DNA of 64,000 bases from DATKUK01 sp035530655 (GCA_035530655.1 DATKUK010000102.1:124001-188000); one strand, 5' to 3'; positions 8,740-17,494 are shown, numbered from the stretch's first letter. Notes: generated by a model from the sequence alone, not told the origin. Numbers and translations are program-made.

Positions 8740-8848
8740 CCGTCCCTTTCAGAAGTTCCAGCACCACTGCCGTCTTCCGCTTGGCCGTCCAGCGTTTGAA
8801 CGCCTCGCCTTCTTGGCCGGACCCCTGCCCGTCCTGTCTGTCTGCCAT
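8726..8848 (-). pseudogene. Truncated IS3-type transposase OrfA
   Basis: A 40-codon frame starts at ATG 8848 with a strong ribosome site (AAGGAGAGG) and reads 'EAFKRWTAKRKTAVVLELL', the typical beginning of the helix-turn-helix OrfA transposases of the IS3 group. It stops inside the 35-bp dispersed repeat at 8705-8739, so the recognition helix and everything after it are missing. It is a relic rather than a gene. Confidence 0.55.
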
Positions 8849-8879
8849 GCGTACCTCTCCTTGTATTTGCCCGTCTGCC

Positions 8880-8915
8880 CATCGGCCCCTCAGTTCCAGC
8901 GTGAAGGGGCCGATG
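8880..8915. repeat. Strong inverted repeat (11-bp stem)
   Basis: CATCGGCCCCT (8880-8890) and AGGGGCCGATG (8905-8915) are perfectly complementary around a 14-base loop. No T-run follows on either strand. It lies just upstream of the transposase relic's ribosome site and may be a leader hairpin or an element end. Confidence 0.5.
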
Positions 8916-8929
8916 GCCCGACGAAACCC

Positions 8930-9145
8930 TCAGTTCAACACCTGTCCAAACCCAGAGGGGCACGCAATAAGGAAGACACGCTCGTGGAGGTTGGCTACGG
9001 CCCGCTTCAAGGCATTACCGGCATCCTCGTCCAGGAACCCAGAAAACATCGCCTCGTCGTCTCGATCTCCCTCTTCGCCCGGTCCGTCTCGGCCGAGGTT
9101 GATGCTGCCGATGTACGATGTCGGCAAACTCCGACGGCGTAACAT
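8930..9145 (-). CDS. Doubtful 71-residue ORF, possible PLD-like remnant
   Basis: This short frame encodes 'YIGSINLGRDGPGE' followed by 'DDEAMFSGFLDEDAGNALKRAV'. The order GS-x-NL, then an acidic 'DEA', then 'D..AG.AL' recalls the C-terminal half of a phospholipase D-type (HKD) domain, so it may be a remnant. The upstream context is GTGAGGTGAGACGTTTCG with no clear ribosome site. It lies in a relic-rich region, and coding potential is uncertain. Confidence 0.25.
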   Translation of the reverse strand: MLRRRSLPTSYIGSINLGRDGPGEEGDRDDEAMFSGFLDEDAGNALKRAVANLHERVFLIACPSGFGQVLN

Positions 9146-9185
9146 CGAAACGTCTCACCTCACTCCGAACCGACAAGTACTCCCC

Positions 9186-9461
9186 TTACTGGCTGGCTTG
9201 TGGTGACCCTTGTCGAGTAATTCGACCATAACGAATTACATCAATGCAATAACCAATACCAGCCACGATCACTGGCCCCAAAGCTATTATACCCCACACG
9301 AATAAGGGTACAGCATCGCGCGGCTGCTCACCATAAGCGAGATAACCGATAATCGCTATAGCGGCAACGATTCCTCCGACAATACCCCACAACAATCGGA
9401 ATAACGCACGAAGTCCAGGCCGGCCATTCTTCAGTGGATCGCATTTCCATAGCCAACTCAT
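9186..9461 (-). CDS. Small two-TM membrane protein
   Basis: 91 residues from ATG 9461, which has GGAAAGGAA five bases upstream; a longer in-frame start at 9515 lacks a ribosome site. Two hydrophobic helices, 'LLWGIVGGIVAAIAIIGYLAYG' and 'FVWGIIALGPVIVAGIGYCI', are joined by a short polar loop. No family recognised. Base composition is more AT-rich than the core genome, like the minus-strand operon that lies beyond the IS21 relic, so it may have arrived with it. Confidence 0.6.
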   Translation of the reverse strand: MSWLWKCDPLKNGRPGLRALFRLLWGIVGGIVAAIAIIGYLAYGEQPRDAVPLFVWGIIALGPVIVAGIGYCIDVIRYGRITRQGSPQASQ

Positions 9462-9925
9462 AAATATTCCTTTCCGTAATAGCTTGGCAAGCAGCCGCCC
9501 CGTTGGCGACAACACGCCTGATGGATATTCTCATCTCCGTGAAAATAGTGTCAAGCTCATTTCGTCGTAATTATTGGTAGCGCCGGCGGACGGGGCAAGA
9601 CCAGTTAGGAACCCGCCCGTGGTCCCAAACCTGCGAGCACAGCTTCTAGCAGCGGCTATGGCAGCGTCAAGCGGTTCGTGGGGAAGTTGGGCGTAAGCGT
9701 GCCACCTCCCTTTCGGCGGATAAAATGCCTGCCGCGGACGGAGTGCTAGGTGGACTTCGGCAATCCACCTTAACCACTTCCTGCATCACGCCGAGATCGT
9801 CACCATCACTGCAGCTACAAGTTCAAAGACCGGTGGCTGTTCAGCAGGTCAGGGGCAGCGTCGGCCTAAGCGAGGCCGCAGAGGCGACGGGCGTGAATCG
9901 CCATTCGCAAGCATCTTTGCCAAAT
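9462..9925. other. Gap with IS21 relic
   Basis: About 460 bases without an intact gene. The centre (9642-9835) is a collapsed IS21 element; the flanks show nothing recognisable. Confidence 0.5.
9642..9835 (+). mobile_element. IS21-family relic (istA and istB fragments)
   Basis: The plus strand reads 'GYGSVKRFVGKLGVSVPPPF' and then 'TEC-stop-VDFG', matching the IstA transposase stretch before its catalytic domain, with a stop at 9747. About 30 bases later the frame gives 'LHHAEIVTIT' and, after a shift, 'SYKFKDR', which matches the C-terminus of the IstB ATPase. The middle of the element is therefore deleted. Without motif III of IstA and the Walker motifs of IstB it cannot be active. Confidence 0.6.
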
Positions 9926-11008
9926 TTAGTTGCCTATTACATACACGCAAGGAATCCGAACGGGTAGCTTCTTACCGTTCACTGCGCATTGCAGAGTCAA
10001 AACAATGCTTCCGCTCTTAACATTGGTATTGGTTGGTCGGAACTTCAGAGATGCTAGTACGCCATCATCGACAGGCGTTTGTGCTTCTATTGCAACGTTC
10101 AACCACGATGGCCCCTCGACCGATTCCATAACTACTTTGCCCTGGATAGAATGCAAGCGTAGGGTTTTTGATACAGATTGGGAACTACGAAGATAGCCTA
10201 GGAATAATTGTTCCGGGTCTATCGAGATTGCACTGGCCACATCCAGCGTGACGGGGACTTCAAAAGACACATTTCTCCCTTTAAACTCCTTTGCGATAAT
10301 CTGAACTGCACCACGCATTGGCCCTTGAGCCTCTGGAACTACGCCTGTCACCATAATGTCGTAAATGCTTCCGCGCGCGGAATTGGGCATGGGATGGACA
10401 TTCATGAGTTTTGCTGACAATGCTTCGATAGTAGATACCACAGCCACCTCGCGAGGTTGCGTGTCCGACAGGATCGATACCGATATGGTCCTGCTAACGC
10501 TTTGGCCACATTGCACTTTCCCAAACGCAAGAGCAACTGGGTCAACAATAACATCCCGTTTGAACCAGTATTTCCAGTCGCCACCAACCGGTAACACACC
10601 ACCATCCTCTGTTCGGACAAGAAGCCTCATCGCTCTCAAACCTTCCTTGGTCTCTCCTTGCGTTCGCAACATCATCTGTACATCTGTTGTTTGTCCAGGC
10701 TCAAGTTCATGCACGCTAGACGTGCCTGCTCCACACCCACAGTCTGCATTTACTACAGCTCGGATACGAACTTTATCTGCCCCGTAATTCTTTACAGGTA
10801 CGTTCACCTTGAATAATTCTTCTGAATGAATATCCAAGATGTCTTCTTGTCTTCCGACGATGCGCATGGAATGTTGCTCATCAGCCGTTTGTCTTTGCGA
10901 CTGCGACGAGAGTTGATTATCACTTGATCGCGAGTGCACAGTCGTAACAAAAGCTACAAGACTGATTACACAACCTATAATCGCATATGATACGCCATAA
11001 TTCATCAT
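9926..11008 (-). CDS. Membrane-anchored DUF1573 protein
   Basis: 360 residues. An N-terminal hydrophobic segment (VSYAIIGCVISLVAFVTTV) acts as anchor or signal. Residues about 50-125 form a DUF1573 (ASH/HYDIN-like beta sandwich) domain with the usual 'VPVKNYGADKVRIRAV' and the Cys pair 'DCGCG', then 'LEPGQTTDVQM'. Two more beta-rich repeats follow (about 150-260, 265-355). It is the last gene of the minus-strand locus that starts with an ECF sigma factor. DUF1573 domains often sit in periplasmic proteins. The AT-rich composition matches the next two upstream genes rather than the chromosome. Confidence 0.8.
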   Translation of the reverse strand: MMNYGVSYAIIGCVISLVAFVTTVHSRSSDNQLSSQSQRQTADEQHSMRIVGRQEDILDIHSEELFKVNVPVKNYGADKVRIRAVVNADCGCGAGTSSVHELEPGQTTDVQMMLRTQGETKEGLRAMRLLVRTEDGGVLPVGGDWKYWFKRDVIVDPVALAFGKVQCGQSVSRTISVSILSDTQPREVAVVSTIEALSAKLMNVHPMPNSARGSIYDIMVTGVVPEAQGPMRGAVQIIAKEFKGRNVSFEVPVTLDVASAISIDPEQLFLGYLRSSQSVSKTLRLHSIQGKVVMESVEGPSWLNVAIEAQTPVDDGVLASLKFRPTNTNVKSGSIVLTLQCAVNGKKLPVRIPCVYVIGN

Positions 11009-11074
11009 ACGGCTCCTATAATCATTGTTTGCTGGTCACGCAGCTCTGATATACCGACAACGGCTATAAAGGCA

Positions 11075-12421
11075 TCATCTGTTAAGCATCTTGCGCCTTT
11101 GCATGTACCATGATCTCAGAAGAACGATAATGGCACCACTTGCTCCGATAATGGCAATTGCGACGAGATACCATGGTACATGGTGCGTTGTTGTCACTGC
11201 GCCAGCAGGCATAGTTCCTGAAGACACAACGCTACTGTTCCCCGGTAGGGTCTTCTCACTAGCACTGTGTGTCGCCGCAGAAGGCAATGAAATGTGGCTC
11301 TCTCTATATGGACCAATAGTGTCAATAGTCTTTATTGCCGCTTCTGGATTTGGTCGATCTTGAGGGTTGATGGCAAAAGGCACGGAGCCACGACGGTCAA
11401 CAATGCCAAATCCATCCGGCGGCATGAAGCGAAATATATCCTGGGAGATGCTGGAATTAATAACTATCGAATCTATGGCTAGTTCCTGCCGCTCTTTGAT
11501 CTGGCCGTCCGGTAGATACTCCGTCATTACTATCTTGCGTGGAATGCCATCAGATCCATATTCTCCATACTCATTCAGCATGATACGAGCCCCGGTCTTT
11601 GGATCGAACCCTTCTGCCACAGATATACGAGAATAATCAGCCGCATCGCACACAAGCACGAGTGAAGGTGATGAGTACCCTTTTCCGGTTAATACAATTC
11701 GTACTCGCTTAGAGTCACCCTGCTCTGGGGCTATATCCATCTCAAACACTTTGTGTGTACCTGCGACGATGTGCGCCATTTTCTCTTGAGAAGGGACAAA
11801 CTGCTTCTTGCCGTTTACATCCTGAATATCACCCATGGTAAGAGTAAGCTGGAACTTTGCACGTCCGGGATATCCACCTAACTCCATCATGGGTTGCTGC
11901 CGCCAACGTGAGCGATCATTGTACACGGTTGCAATTTGAGTGTTGTAATCGTATTCAAAATGAAGATAGTCTTTTTGGCTAGGATTGCCGCCGTTAACTA
12001 GGGTAAGCGATGGCGTGTCTCCAAATCCCTCTTTGGTATCACTTGGGAAGAATCGATCCAGTCTGTAGAGTGAATCACCAACTTGTCGAATCCGTTGTTT
12101 GACAGTCACGGCCTTGCCTTGTTGGCTGAGGATACGTTGTACTTCTGCCTCAAGTTCATCTTTGCGAGCCGGCATGTCTGACACGACTCCATTGTCGTTC
12201 ATCTTATAGGCGTATTCAACAGATCGTCTAATGGCTTCTGGCGACAGAGGTGCGTGTTGTCTTGTTAAATAGTAGGTAATATCCAGCGATGTTGGAACCT
12301 CTCGCCATGTAGCGGCAGCCAATCGTGCCACCTGATCCTGTGTCGGACGTGCCGCCCATGCAAAGGATACAGATAGTTGTAAGAAAGCAATGATAGTGAT
12401 ACAAGTTCGGACCATGTGCAT
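11075..12421 (-). CDS. LolA-like secreted protein with C-terminal anchor
   Basis: 448 residues from ATG 12421 (GGAG six bases upstream); ATG 12433 is the alternative. A signal peptide ends near 'SFAWA'. The body contains a run ('RIVLTGKGYSSPSLVLVCDA ...', 'GEYGSDGIPRKIVMTEYLPDG', 'SIVINSSISQDIFRFMPPDG') reminiscent of LolA/outer-membrane lipoprotein-sorting proteins. A Ser/Thr-rich linker leads to a single C-terminal TM (YLVAIAIIGASGAIIVLL) and a basic tail ('RRKMLNR'), so it should be anchored facing the periplasm. It lies between the Cys-rich secreted protein and the DUF1573 protein on one strand and is AT-rich. Confidence 0.75.
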   Translation of the reverse strand: MHMVRTCITIIAFLQLSVSFAWAARPTQDQVARLAAATWREVPTSLDITYYLTRQHAPLSPEAIRRSVEYAYKMNDNGVVSDMPARKDELEAEVQRILSQQGKAVTVKQRIRQVGDSLYRLDRFFPSDTKEGFGDTPSLTLVNGGNPSQKDYLHFEYDYNTQIATVYNDRSRWRQQPMMELGGYPGRAKFQLTLTMGDIQDVNGKKQFVPSQEKMAHIVAGTHKVFEMDIAPEQGDSKRVRIVLTGKGYSSPSLVLVCDAADYSRISVAEGFDPKTGARIMLNEYGEYGSDGIPRKIVMTEYLPDGQIKERQELAIDSIVINSSISQDIFRFMPPDGFGIVDRRGSVPFAINPQDRPNPEAAIKTIDTIGPYRESHISLPSAATHSASEKTLPGNSSVVSSGTMPAGAVTTTHHVPWYLVAIAIIGASGAIIVLLRSWYMQRRKMLNR

Positions 12422-12512
12422 GATGTTCTCCATAATACGCCAACAGGAAATGCTTGCAGGGAGGCCATTGCTCTAAAGCTAGTGGCCTCCCTGCATCCCT
12501 GCAAGAAGAAAC

Positions 12513-13019
12513 TTACCCTGTGCATTCACATCCTGCGAGGGATGTGAACACCGACTTATAAATATCTTGCTGCCAATCATCTTTGTCGCATTCACAGAAA
12601 TCGGCAGATGCACATCCGACGCCTGCGCCTACACCGGCCGCTATACATGCGGCACATGTCAATTTCGTTGGGTCAACAATGCATGCAGCACATGCAATGC
12701 CAGCCGCACCAATTTCTATGGCACATACCACAACGTTTGTCCAATTTACGCTATCACTGCAGTTCCAATACTTTGCAATCTGTTGAGCCTGCCTATTGCA
12801 TGTGGTTTTGCCATCTTCCCCAGTCCCTGCTAGGGCACATTTATAATATTGAGGGACTATCCACATTCCACTTACACAATTCCAATCCGAGTCGCAATCA
12901 CCACAGGTCTCGTTTTTGGCAGGCACTAATTCTCTAATCCAGCAATCTGTCGCTAAAGCGGGAGTATGCTGGATTAAGAGACATACGATAAGCAGTGGTA
13001 CAACAAAAATATTCCGCAT
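12513..13019 (-). CDS. Cysteine-rich secreted protein, bacteriocin-like
   Basis: 168 residues from ATG 13019 with an excellent ribosome site (AAGGAG). A signal peptide (FVVPLLIVCLLIQ, cleavage after 'ALA') precedes a mature chain with 17 cysteines. The second half is a hydrophobic Ala/Gly/Cys segment with 'CAACIVDPTKLTCAACIAAG' and then 'DFCECDKDD', ending 'CECTG'. Such a compact, small-residue, Cys-rich domain recalls halocin C8-type bacteriocin domains, but I cannot confirm homology. It lies directly after a thioredoxin-CcdA gene, which could supply its disulfides. The AT-rich composition suggests transfer. Confidence 0.8.
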   Translation of the reverse strand: MRNIFVVPLLIVCLLIQHTPALATDCWIRELVPAKNETCGDCDSDWNCVSGMWIVPQYYKCALAGTGEDGKTTCNRQAQQIAKYWNCSDSVNWTNVVVCAIEIGAAGIACAACIVDPTKLTCAACIAAGVGAGVGCASADFCECDKDDWQQDIYKSVFTSLAGCECTG

Positions 13020-13139
13020 CGTAATCTCCTTGTTCTTGTTATTGTCCGCACTAATTCATTCACATCACCATACGCGAGTTGTATAGTCTTAGCAAATCAC
13101 ATGTCGTCCTCCTTCCGGTGTGTGCGATATAACTTATGT

Positions 13140-14402
13140 TCATAGAGTGAATACTACCAACACACCCAGCCCTGCAAACAGTCCCGCCATGCCGAATTTC
13201 GCAAGCGCCAGTCGCTTGCGCAGCATGTTGCCCAGCGTTTCTGATCGCACGCCGAAGTACGTCATCGCCAGAATGGCCAGCAACGGTACGACGAACATCA
13301 CGTTGTACAGCAACAGGTAGCCGATGGCGGCGGCCTGCATACCTGGGGCGCGGGTCATGAAGACAATCGTCGGCAGGTACACCTGGCCGGTGCAGAGCGA
13401 CTCCAGGATCGACACGAGGAAGCCAACAGTGATCGAGCCAACGATCAGGCCCCGCGTCGTCAGGCCGGCCCGAACTACCTTGTGAATCCGAGTCTTGATC
13501 GAGTTCGGCAGGCCGAGGGTCACTTTCTTGACGTCGCCAGTTCGCTTGTACTGGACGAAGTCCCAGAAGCTCCATCCGGCCAGGAGGAAGGCAAAGACGC
13601 CCACGCCGCAAGCCAGGCCGGACGATATCCCGTGGCTGACGGAAGAACTCTTGATTGCGCCAAGCAACCCCAGACCCATCAGGAAGTACGTTGCGAACAT
13701 GGTTGCGGTAAAGGCTATTCCTACCACGATGAATTCGCGCTTACTCTTGCCCAGATACGCCAGCATCGAGAGGAAGAAAACAATCGTCGTGAAGGCGCAT
13801 GGATTAACGCCGTCCACAAGCCCGGCCACCGCCACCGCGCCTGGCCCGAGAGACTCAGAACGATGGAGAATTTCACTCGGCACAGCCTCTTGCTGGGCCA
13901 GGGCCAGTCGGTCGGGCAAGGCAGGTTCCGGGCTGAAGGTGGCTATACTATTAGCAAGTGAATCTGCAATGGCCACGTCCAATTGCTTGATGATGACCTC
14001 ATCACCCACCAGGGCCTTGTCGCCGACAAAGATCGCTGGAGGGGCGTTGATTTTCGCACCGTAATGCTTCTCGTACTCGAAGAGCTCATTGAAGACGTTG
14101 ATGTCCTCGACGCTGCGCAGTTCAACAACAATACGGTCGCCCCAGCGGCTTGTGACCTGTGGCAGCAAGCTCTTGACCCGCTGACACTCGTGGCATGATG
14201 GGGAGTGAAAGTAGACCAACCGTAATGGCGGATTGCCTGCCGTTGGGGACTGCCGCACACTATTGGCGGGAGCATCGCCAAGAACAATCGTTGCTGGTAT
14301 AGGCGGTGCCAGAGAGGCAAAGAGAATCGCTGCCGCTCGCAACCGCATCGTGGCACGGCGTTGAAGCGCCGGTGCTGGAGACTGTGCGGGCGATCTGATC
14401 AT
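13140..14402 (-). CDS. Thioredoxin-CcdA/DsbD-like transmembrane fusion
   Basis: 420 residues. After a signal-like segment, residues 60-150 form a thioredoxin fold with active site C70-H-E-C73 ('FHSPSCHECQRV'). From 185 a six-helix CcdA/DsbD-type domain carries the two conserved cysteines, 'GVNPCAFTTIVF' (C202) and 'ESLCTGQVYLPT' (C337), that relay electrons across the membrane. Such proteins move reducing power to periplasmic disulfides. The start codon overlaps the anti-sigma stop (TAATG), so the two are coupled. The neighbouring 17-cysteine secreted protein is the obvious candidate substrate. Confidence 0.88.
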   Translation of the reverse strand: MIRSPAQSPAPALQRRATMRLRAAAILFASLAPPIPATIVLGDAPANSVRQSPTAGNPPLRLVYFHSPSCHECQRVKSLLPQVTSRWGDRIVVELRSVEDINVFNELFEYEKHYGAKINAPPAIFVGDKALVGDEVIIKQLDVAIADSLANSIATFSPEPALPDRLALAQQEAVPSEILHRSESLGPGAVAVAGLVDGVNPCAFTTIVFFLSMLAYLGKSKREFIVVGIAFTATMFATYFLMGLGLLGAIKSSSVSHGISSGLACGVGVFAFLLAGWSFWDFVQYKRTGDVKKVTLGLPNSIKTRIHKVVRAGLTTRGLIVGSITVGFLVSILESLCTGQVYLPTIVFMTRAPGMQAAAIGYLLLYNVMFVVPLLAILAMTYFGVRSETLGNMLRKRLALAKFGMAGLFAGLGVLVVFTL

Positions 14403-16282
14403 TACTCTCTGCCCTCACGCTGCTCCGACGATAGCACCAACTCGGCCACAAGTGCCGCCAGTCTGCGCTGCTGCTCTGTTGCCTGATAAGCACAGCCGGT
14501 TCCGGGCGGGACAAGCAACCATTCCATCGCGGATGGCACGCAGCTTCGGGCGGCCTCTCCCTGCTCTCGCAGCTGCTTAAGCCATTTCTTCACATCGGGC
14601 GTCCCGTTGCTTGCCATCGCTGGTGGCGTCGGAAGCAGGGCGAGATACTCTCTGTTAGCCAGGAGTTGGCGGGTCTTGTCTGGATGGCTTTTGGCCCAGA
14701 GGTATGCCGCCGTTCGGGTTTCGGCCAAGTAGTGGCTGGCGTACAGGCTGAACAATTTGAGATCGTTTTTGGTTTCGCGCTTGTCCGGCGTGGCTGCCAT
14801 CACGGCGTCATGCCATCGGCGCAGTGCTTGAGAATATCGTTGGCCGGGCGTTCCATCCTGGACGGACGAGGTGGCGGTGAGCGCCGACTCAGGCAGGGCA
14901 AAGCTTTGCAGCATCTCTCGCTCATCCAGGCCGAAATGCAGTGCCAGACGCGCGATCGCCAGCGGTTCGATCTTCGTCAAAGGCTGGCCGGCCGGCAGCT
15001 TGGGGTCGTAGTGGAACTGCCAGATGTCGCCGGTGACCATCAGCAACTCGATCCAGTCGGCTTTGATGGCCTGATTCTTTTGTGCGGCGAGCGCCGTCGA
15101 GGCAAACCGGAACTGCCCGTGCGTATCCCGCCACTTCTCGTAATCCAGTTTGTCCACATCGGAAGGTGCCTGCTGCCGCAAGAAATTCTGGCTCATCATG
15201 GACAGATTCGACAGATCAGCATCCTTCTGCTCATCGACCAGTGCAATAGCGTTGTTCAAGGCCGTGTCTCTGGCCCAGGCTGTCGTCGCCACCGCATCGG
15301 CTGGTGTCGGAGCGGAGGGCGCGCGTCGGCCGGTGATCGTGGAGGCGTGACCTGCCGTCACGATTACCGCCTGCTGCGGATGATCCAAGGCGCTGAATCG
15401 CACGCTGCCCTTGAGCAGAGTCAACTCTGTCTTGTCGCCATCAGCCCGGACGTCGAACTTCGTGCCCGTGATGTCCAGGCGGGCATTGGCCGTCTTGACG
15501 ATGAAGGGGTGCCCAGGAACGACTTCAACGTAGAGTTCGCCTTGGGCCAGTTGGATTTCGTAAGGGACCTCGCCGTCCTGATGAGCATCGTCTTGCGACA
15601 AGGCCGGGGCGGCCATGAAGGTGGCCTTGGTGTTGCGGCTCATCACCACGCGGTGCATGCCGCCAAGAAGGATTTCCTGGGTCTGGTTGTCCGTGGCCAC
15701 GGGATGATTGAGGGTCAGCGACCTGCGGCCTTGATCTGTTACCAGCTCGGCAAAGGGAACCGATGGCCCACCTGTATTAACGGCGATCCCCGAGGGGGCC
15801 TGTCTGGCATCGCCGTTCCGCAACACCAGCCAGCCGAAGCCGGTGGCGATCAGGATACACGCCGCGGCGGCCATACTGCCGATACGCCACGCGAACACGC
15901 GCTGCTTCCGCTTGCGTTCATCGCGACGGCAGACCGCGGCCAGGCTTGGGCAGCGACGCTTCAGTTCGTCCCAGCCTTGGCCGACCGTCGTCGGCCGGTA
16001 AGGCTTGCCGCAGGTGCAGAGGTCGTCGCTTCGGTGTTCGCCCGAATACCCAGCGCCCCGAAGCAACTCCCCGGTGCCCTCGCTGATCGTGCCGTGCTGC
16101 CTGAGCAGGTTAAACAACAACTCATTCTCTTCATGCTCGTCGGCGCATGCGGAGCAGATCAGCAGATGGATCTCGAAGTCCTCTCGCCGCTCGGGCGTGA
16201 GGCTTGGGTCGTCATTGAGATACAAGAACGACACCGTCTGTGCCTCTTGGCAGCTCATCATGTTGTCGCGTTCGTAAGGCAT
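14402..16282 (-). CDS. FecR-type anti-sigma factor with zinc finger
   Basis: 626 residues. The N-terminal cytoplasmic part has a putative anti-sigma zinc finger, 'HLLICSACADEHEE' (about 39-52), and a second Cys pair 'LCTCGKPY'. One TM follows at about 131-153 (IGSMAAAACILIATGFGWLVL). Periplasmic residues about 210-310 form a FecR domain ('GELYVEVVPGHPFIVKTANARLDITGTKFDVR', 'LLKGSVRF'). The last 300 residues are a helical region I do not recognise. It is encoded just after the ECF sigma factor at 16516-17088 and presumably holds it at the membrane until an envelope signal arrives. Confidence 0.85.
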   Translation of the reverse strand: MPYERDNMMSCQEAQTVSFLYLNDDPSLTPERREDFEIHLLICSACADEHEENELLFNLLRQHGTISEGTGELLRGAGYSGEHRSDDLCTCGKPYRPTTVGQGWDELKRRCPSLAAVCRRDERKRKQRVFAWRIGSMAAAACILIATGFGWLVLRNGDARQAPSGIAVNTGGPSVPFAELVTDQGRRSLTLNHPVATDNQTQEILLGGMHRVVMSRNTKATFMAAPALSQDDAHQDGEVPYEIQLAQGELYVEVVPGHPFIVKTANARLDITGTKFDVRADGDKTELTLLKGSVRFSALDHPQQAVIVTAGHASTITGRRAPSAPTPADAVATTAWARDTALNNAIALVDEQKDADLSNLSMMSQNFLRQQAPSDVDKLDYEKWRDTHGQFRFASTALAAQKNQAIKADWIELLMVTGDIWQFHYDPKLPAGQPLTKIEPLAIARLALHFGLDEREMLQSFALPESALTATSSVQDGTPGQRYSQALRRWHDAVMAATPDKRETKNDLKLFSLYASHYLAETRTAAYLWAKSHPDKTRQLLANREYLALLPTPPAMASNGTPDVKKWLKQLREQGEAARSCVPSAMEWLLVPPGTGCAYQATEQQRRLAALVAELVLSSEQREGRE

Positions 16283-16515
16283 ATACCGAAGTCACCTTGA
16301 GGGGTCATCGGTTATGCTGGGGCAGACCCGCGCTCTCGCTCACTTGGTTCCGAAAATGGCCGTTTCATCACGCAGAAAATGGAAACAATCTTCGGGCGTT
16401 CTGATGACAAGATACAAAGGCATGTGGCGTCAGTGGTTAGGAGAAAGGCAAAAGTGAGAATGGACAGGTGGAGAATCACAGCCGATGGGTGCATAGCCCT
16501 AGCGCCGAGGGGATT

Positions 16516-17088
16516 CTACAGCCAAACGCACCGCAGATCGCTCAGCAACCGTCTGAGTGTTATCGCCGCCCTGCGTAGCCGGTTGGCAAACTGGTTCGGG
16601 CTGCACTCAGCCAGTTTCAGAGCTTCCGACCTCGGTAGGCCGCGAACTATGGCAAGCTGTACCGCCTGCTGCTGGGCCTCGGTCAACTGAGCCATCGCCT
16701 TTTCGATAACCGGGGCAATCTCGTCGGAATCCAGCTCACTCTGGCCTGATGTTTCGCGGGTCGGAACGTAGCTCAGGTCGCCGGCGTAGGCTACCGGGAG
16801 CCTGTGCCGCTTGGACATGTCCTTCAATGCGACGTTCTTTGCGATGGCCAGCACGAACGTCGTGGCGGACGCTTCCCCGCGATACGTGGCCAGCCTCTCC
16901 CACACCACCAGGAACGCTTCATGGACAAGGTCTTCGCATTCGTGCGGGCACAACTGACCAACAAGAAAGAAGATGAAGCCCCGGACGACCGGGCTGAGCG
17001 CAGCATAAAGTTCAGCGAACGCCTGAGGGTCGCCTCCTTGCGCCCGCAGCAGCAACTGCGTGCGTTTGTCGACATGATCTCGTCGCAT
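16516..17088 (-). CDS. ECF-type sigma-70 factor
   Basis: 190 residues. Region 2 is clear ('CEDLVHEAFLVVWERL', 'FVLAIAKNVALKDM') at about 50-95, and region 4 gives 'AQLTEAQQQAVQLAIVRGLP' then 'NQFANRLRRAAITLRRLL'. There is a short linker and no C-terminal extension. A housekeeping-type promoter lies 190 bases upstream (17275-17304). The partner anti-sigma gene starts 230 bases downstream on the same strand, so this is the head of the Dsb/Cys-rich locus. Confidence 0.92.
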   Translation of the reverse strand: MRRDHVDKRTQLLLRAQGGDPQAFAELYAALSPVVRGFIFFLVGQLCPHECEDLVHEAFLVVWERLATYRGEASATTFVLAIAKNVALKDMSKRHRLPVAYAGDLSYVPTRETSGQSELDSDEIAPVIEKAMAQLTEAQQQAVQLAIVRGLPRSEALKLAECSPNQFANRLRRAAITLRRLLSDLRCVWL

Positions 17089-17274
17089 ACGGCCCCGGCT
17101 TCGGCCCCAGCAGTTTCCAGCTCGCGCACAACCTCGCCCCCGTAACCGGGAGCGATTTTACGCTGAAAGCTCGTCACTGATCATCACTGCCGTCGTTGGA
17201 CTTGACTATCAGTTCGGCTTCTGCCGGCGCGACGGTTACGAAAGAGGCCCCACCCGCCGCCCAATATAGGCTTG

Positions 17275-17304
17275 ATTCTAACAGTTGCCCGACCCTGCGG
17301 TCAA
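17275..17304 (-). promoter_or_regulatory. Sigma-70-like promoter for ECF sigma locus
   Basis: On the minus strand TTGACC (17304-17299) and TAGAAT (17280-17275) are separated by 18 bp, with the ECF sigma gene about 190 bases downstream. Confidence 0.5.
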
Positions 17305-17459
17305 GCATTGATTCCCCACCCGCAGCACTGACGGAGTGGCGTCAGCGGGTGAACTTGCGAACAGTGTTGGAGCCTTCGCGCAGGGCTTTTCAGTCCGACA
17401 GCGTGCCGTCGGCCTGGTATGCCTTGCGGGCTTCGCGGATGGCGGCGTACGACGGGCCG

Positions 17460-17494
17460 CAGGATGCGTTGAAGGGCGATCTGCGCCGACGTAG
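17460..17494. repeat. 35-bp dispersed repeat with hairpin, copy B
   Basis: 33 of 35 bases match copy A at 8705-8739. The stem CTGCG/CGTAG keeps pairing through a G-U in place of A-T. It ends 11 bases before the miaB start codon, so it forms part of the miaB leader. Confidence 0.65.

Larger units (their letters stand above)
8672..9185. other. Insertion-sequence debris between operons
   Basis: About 500 bases without an intact convincing gene. It holds the start of an IS3-type transposase orfA on the minus strand, cut off by a 35-bp dispersed repeat, then a strong 11-bp-stem hairpin, and a doubtful 71-codon minus-strand frame. Confidence 0.5.

Noticed and set aside
14666..16300. Plus-strand open frame of about 540 codons over the anti-sigma gene
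   Set aside because: The opposite strand encodes a zinc finger, TM and FecR domain; this frame is motif-free.
17390..17494. Short minus-strand frame ending 'GTLSD'
   Set aside because: Only about 34 codons with no ribosome site; at most the tail of a lost gene fused to the 35-bp repeat.
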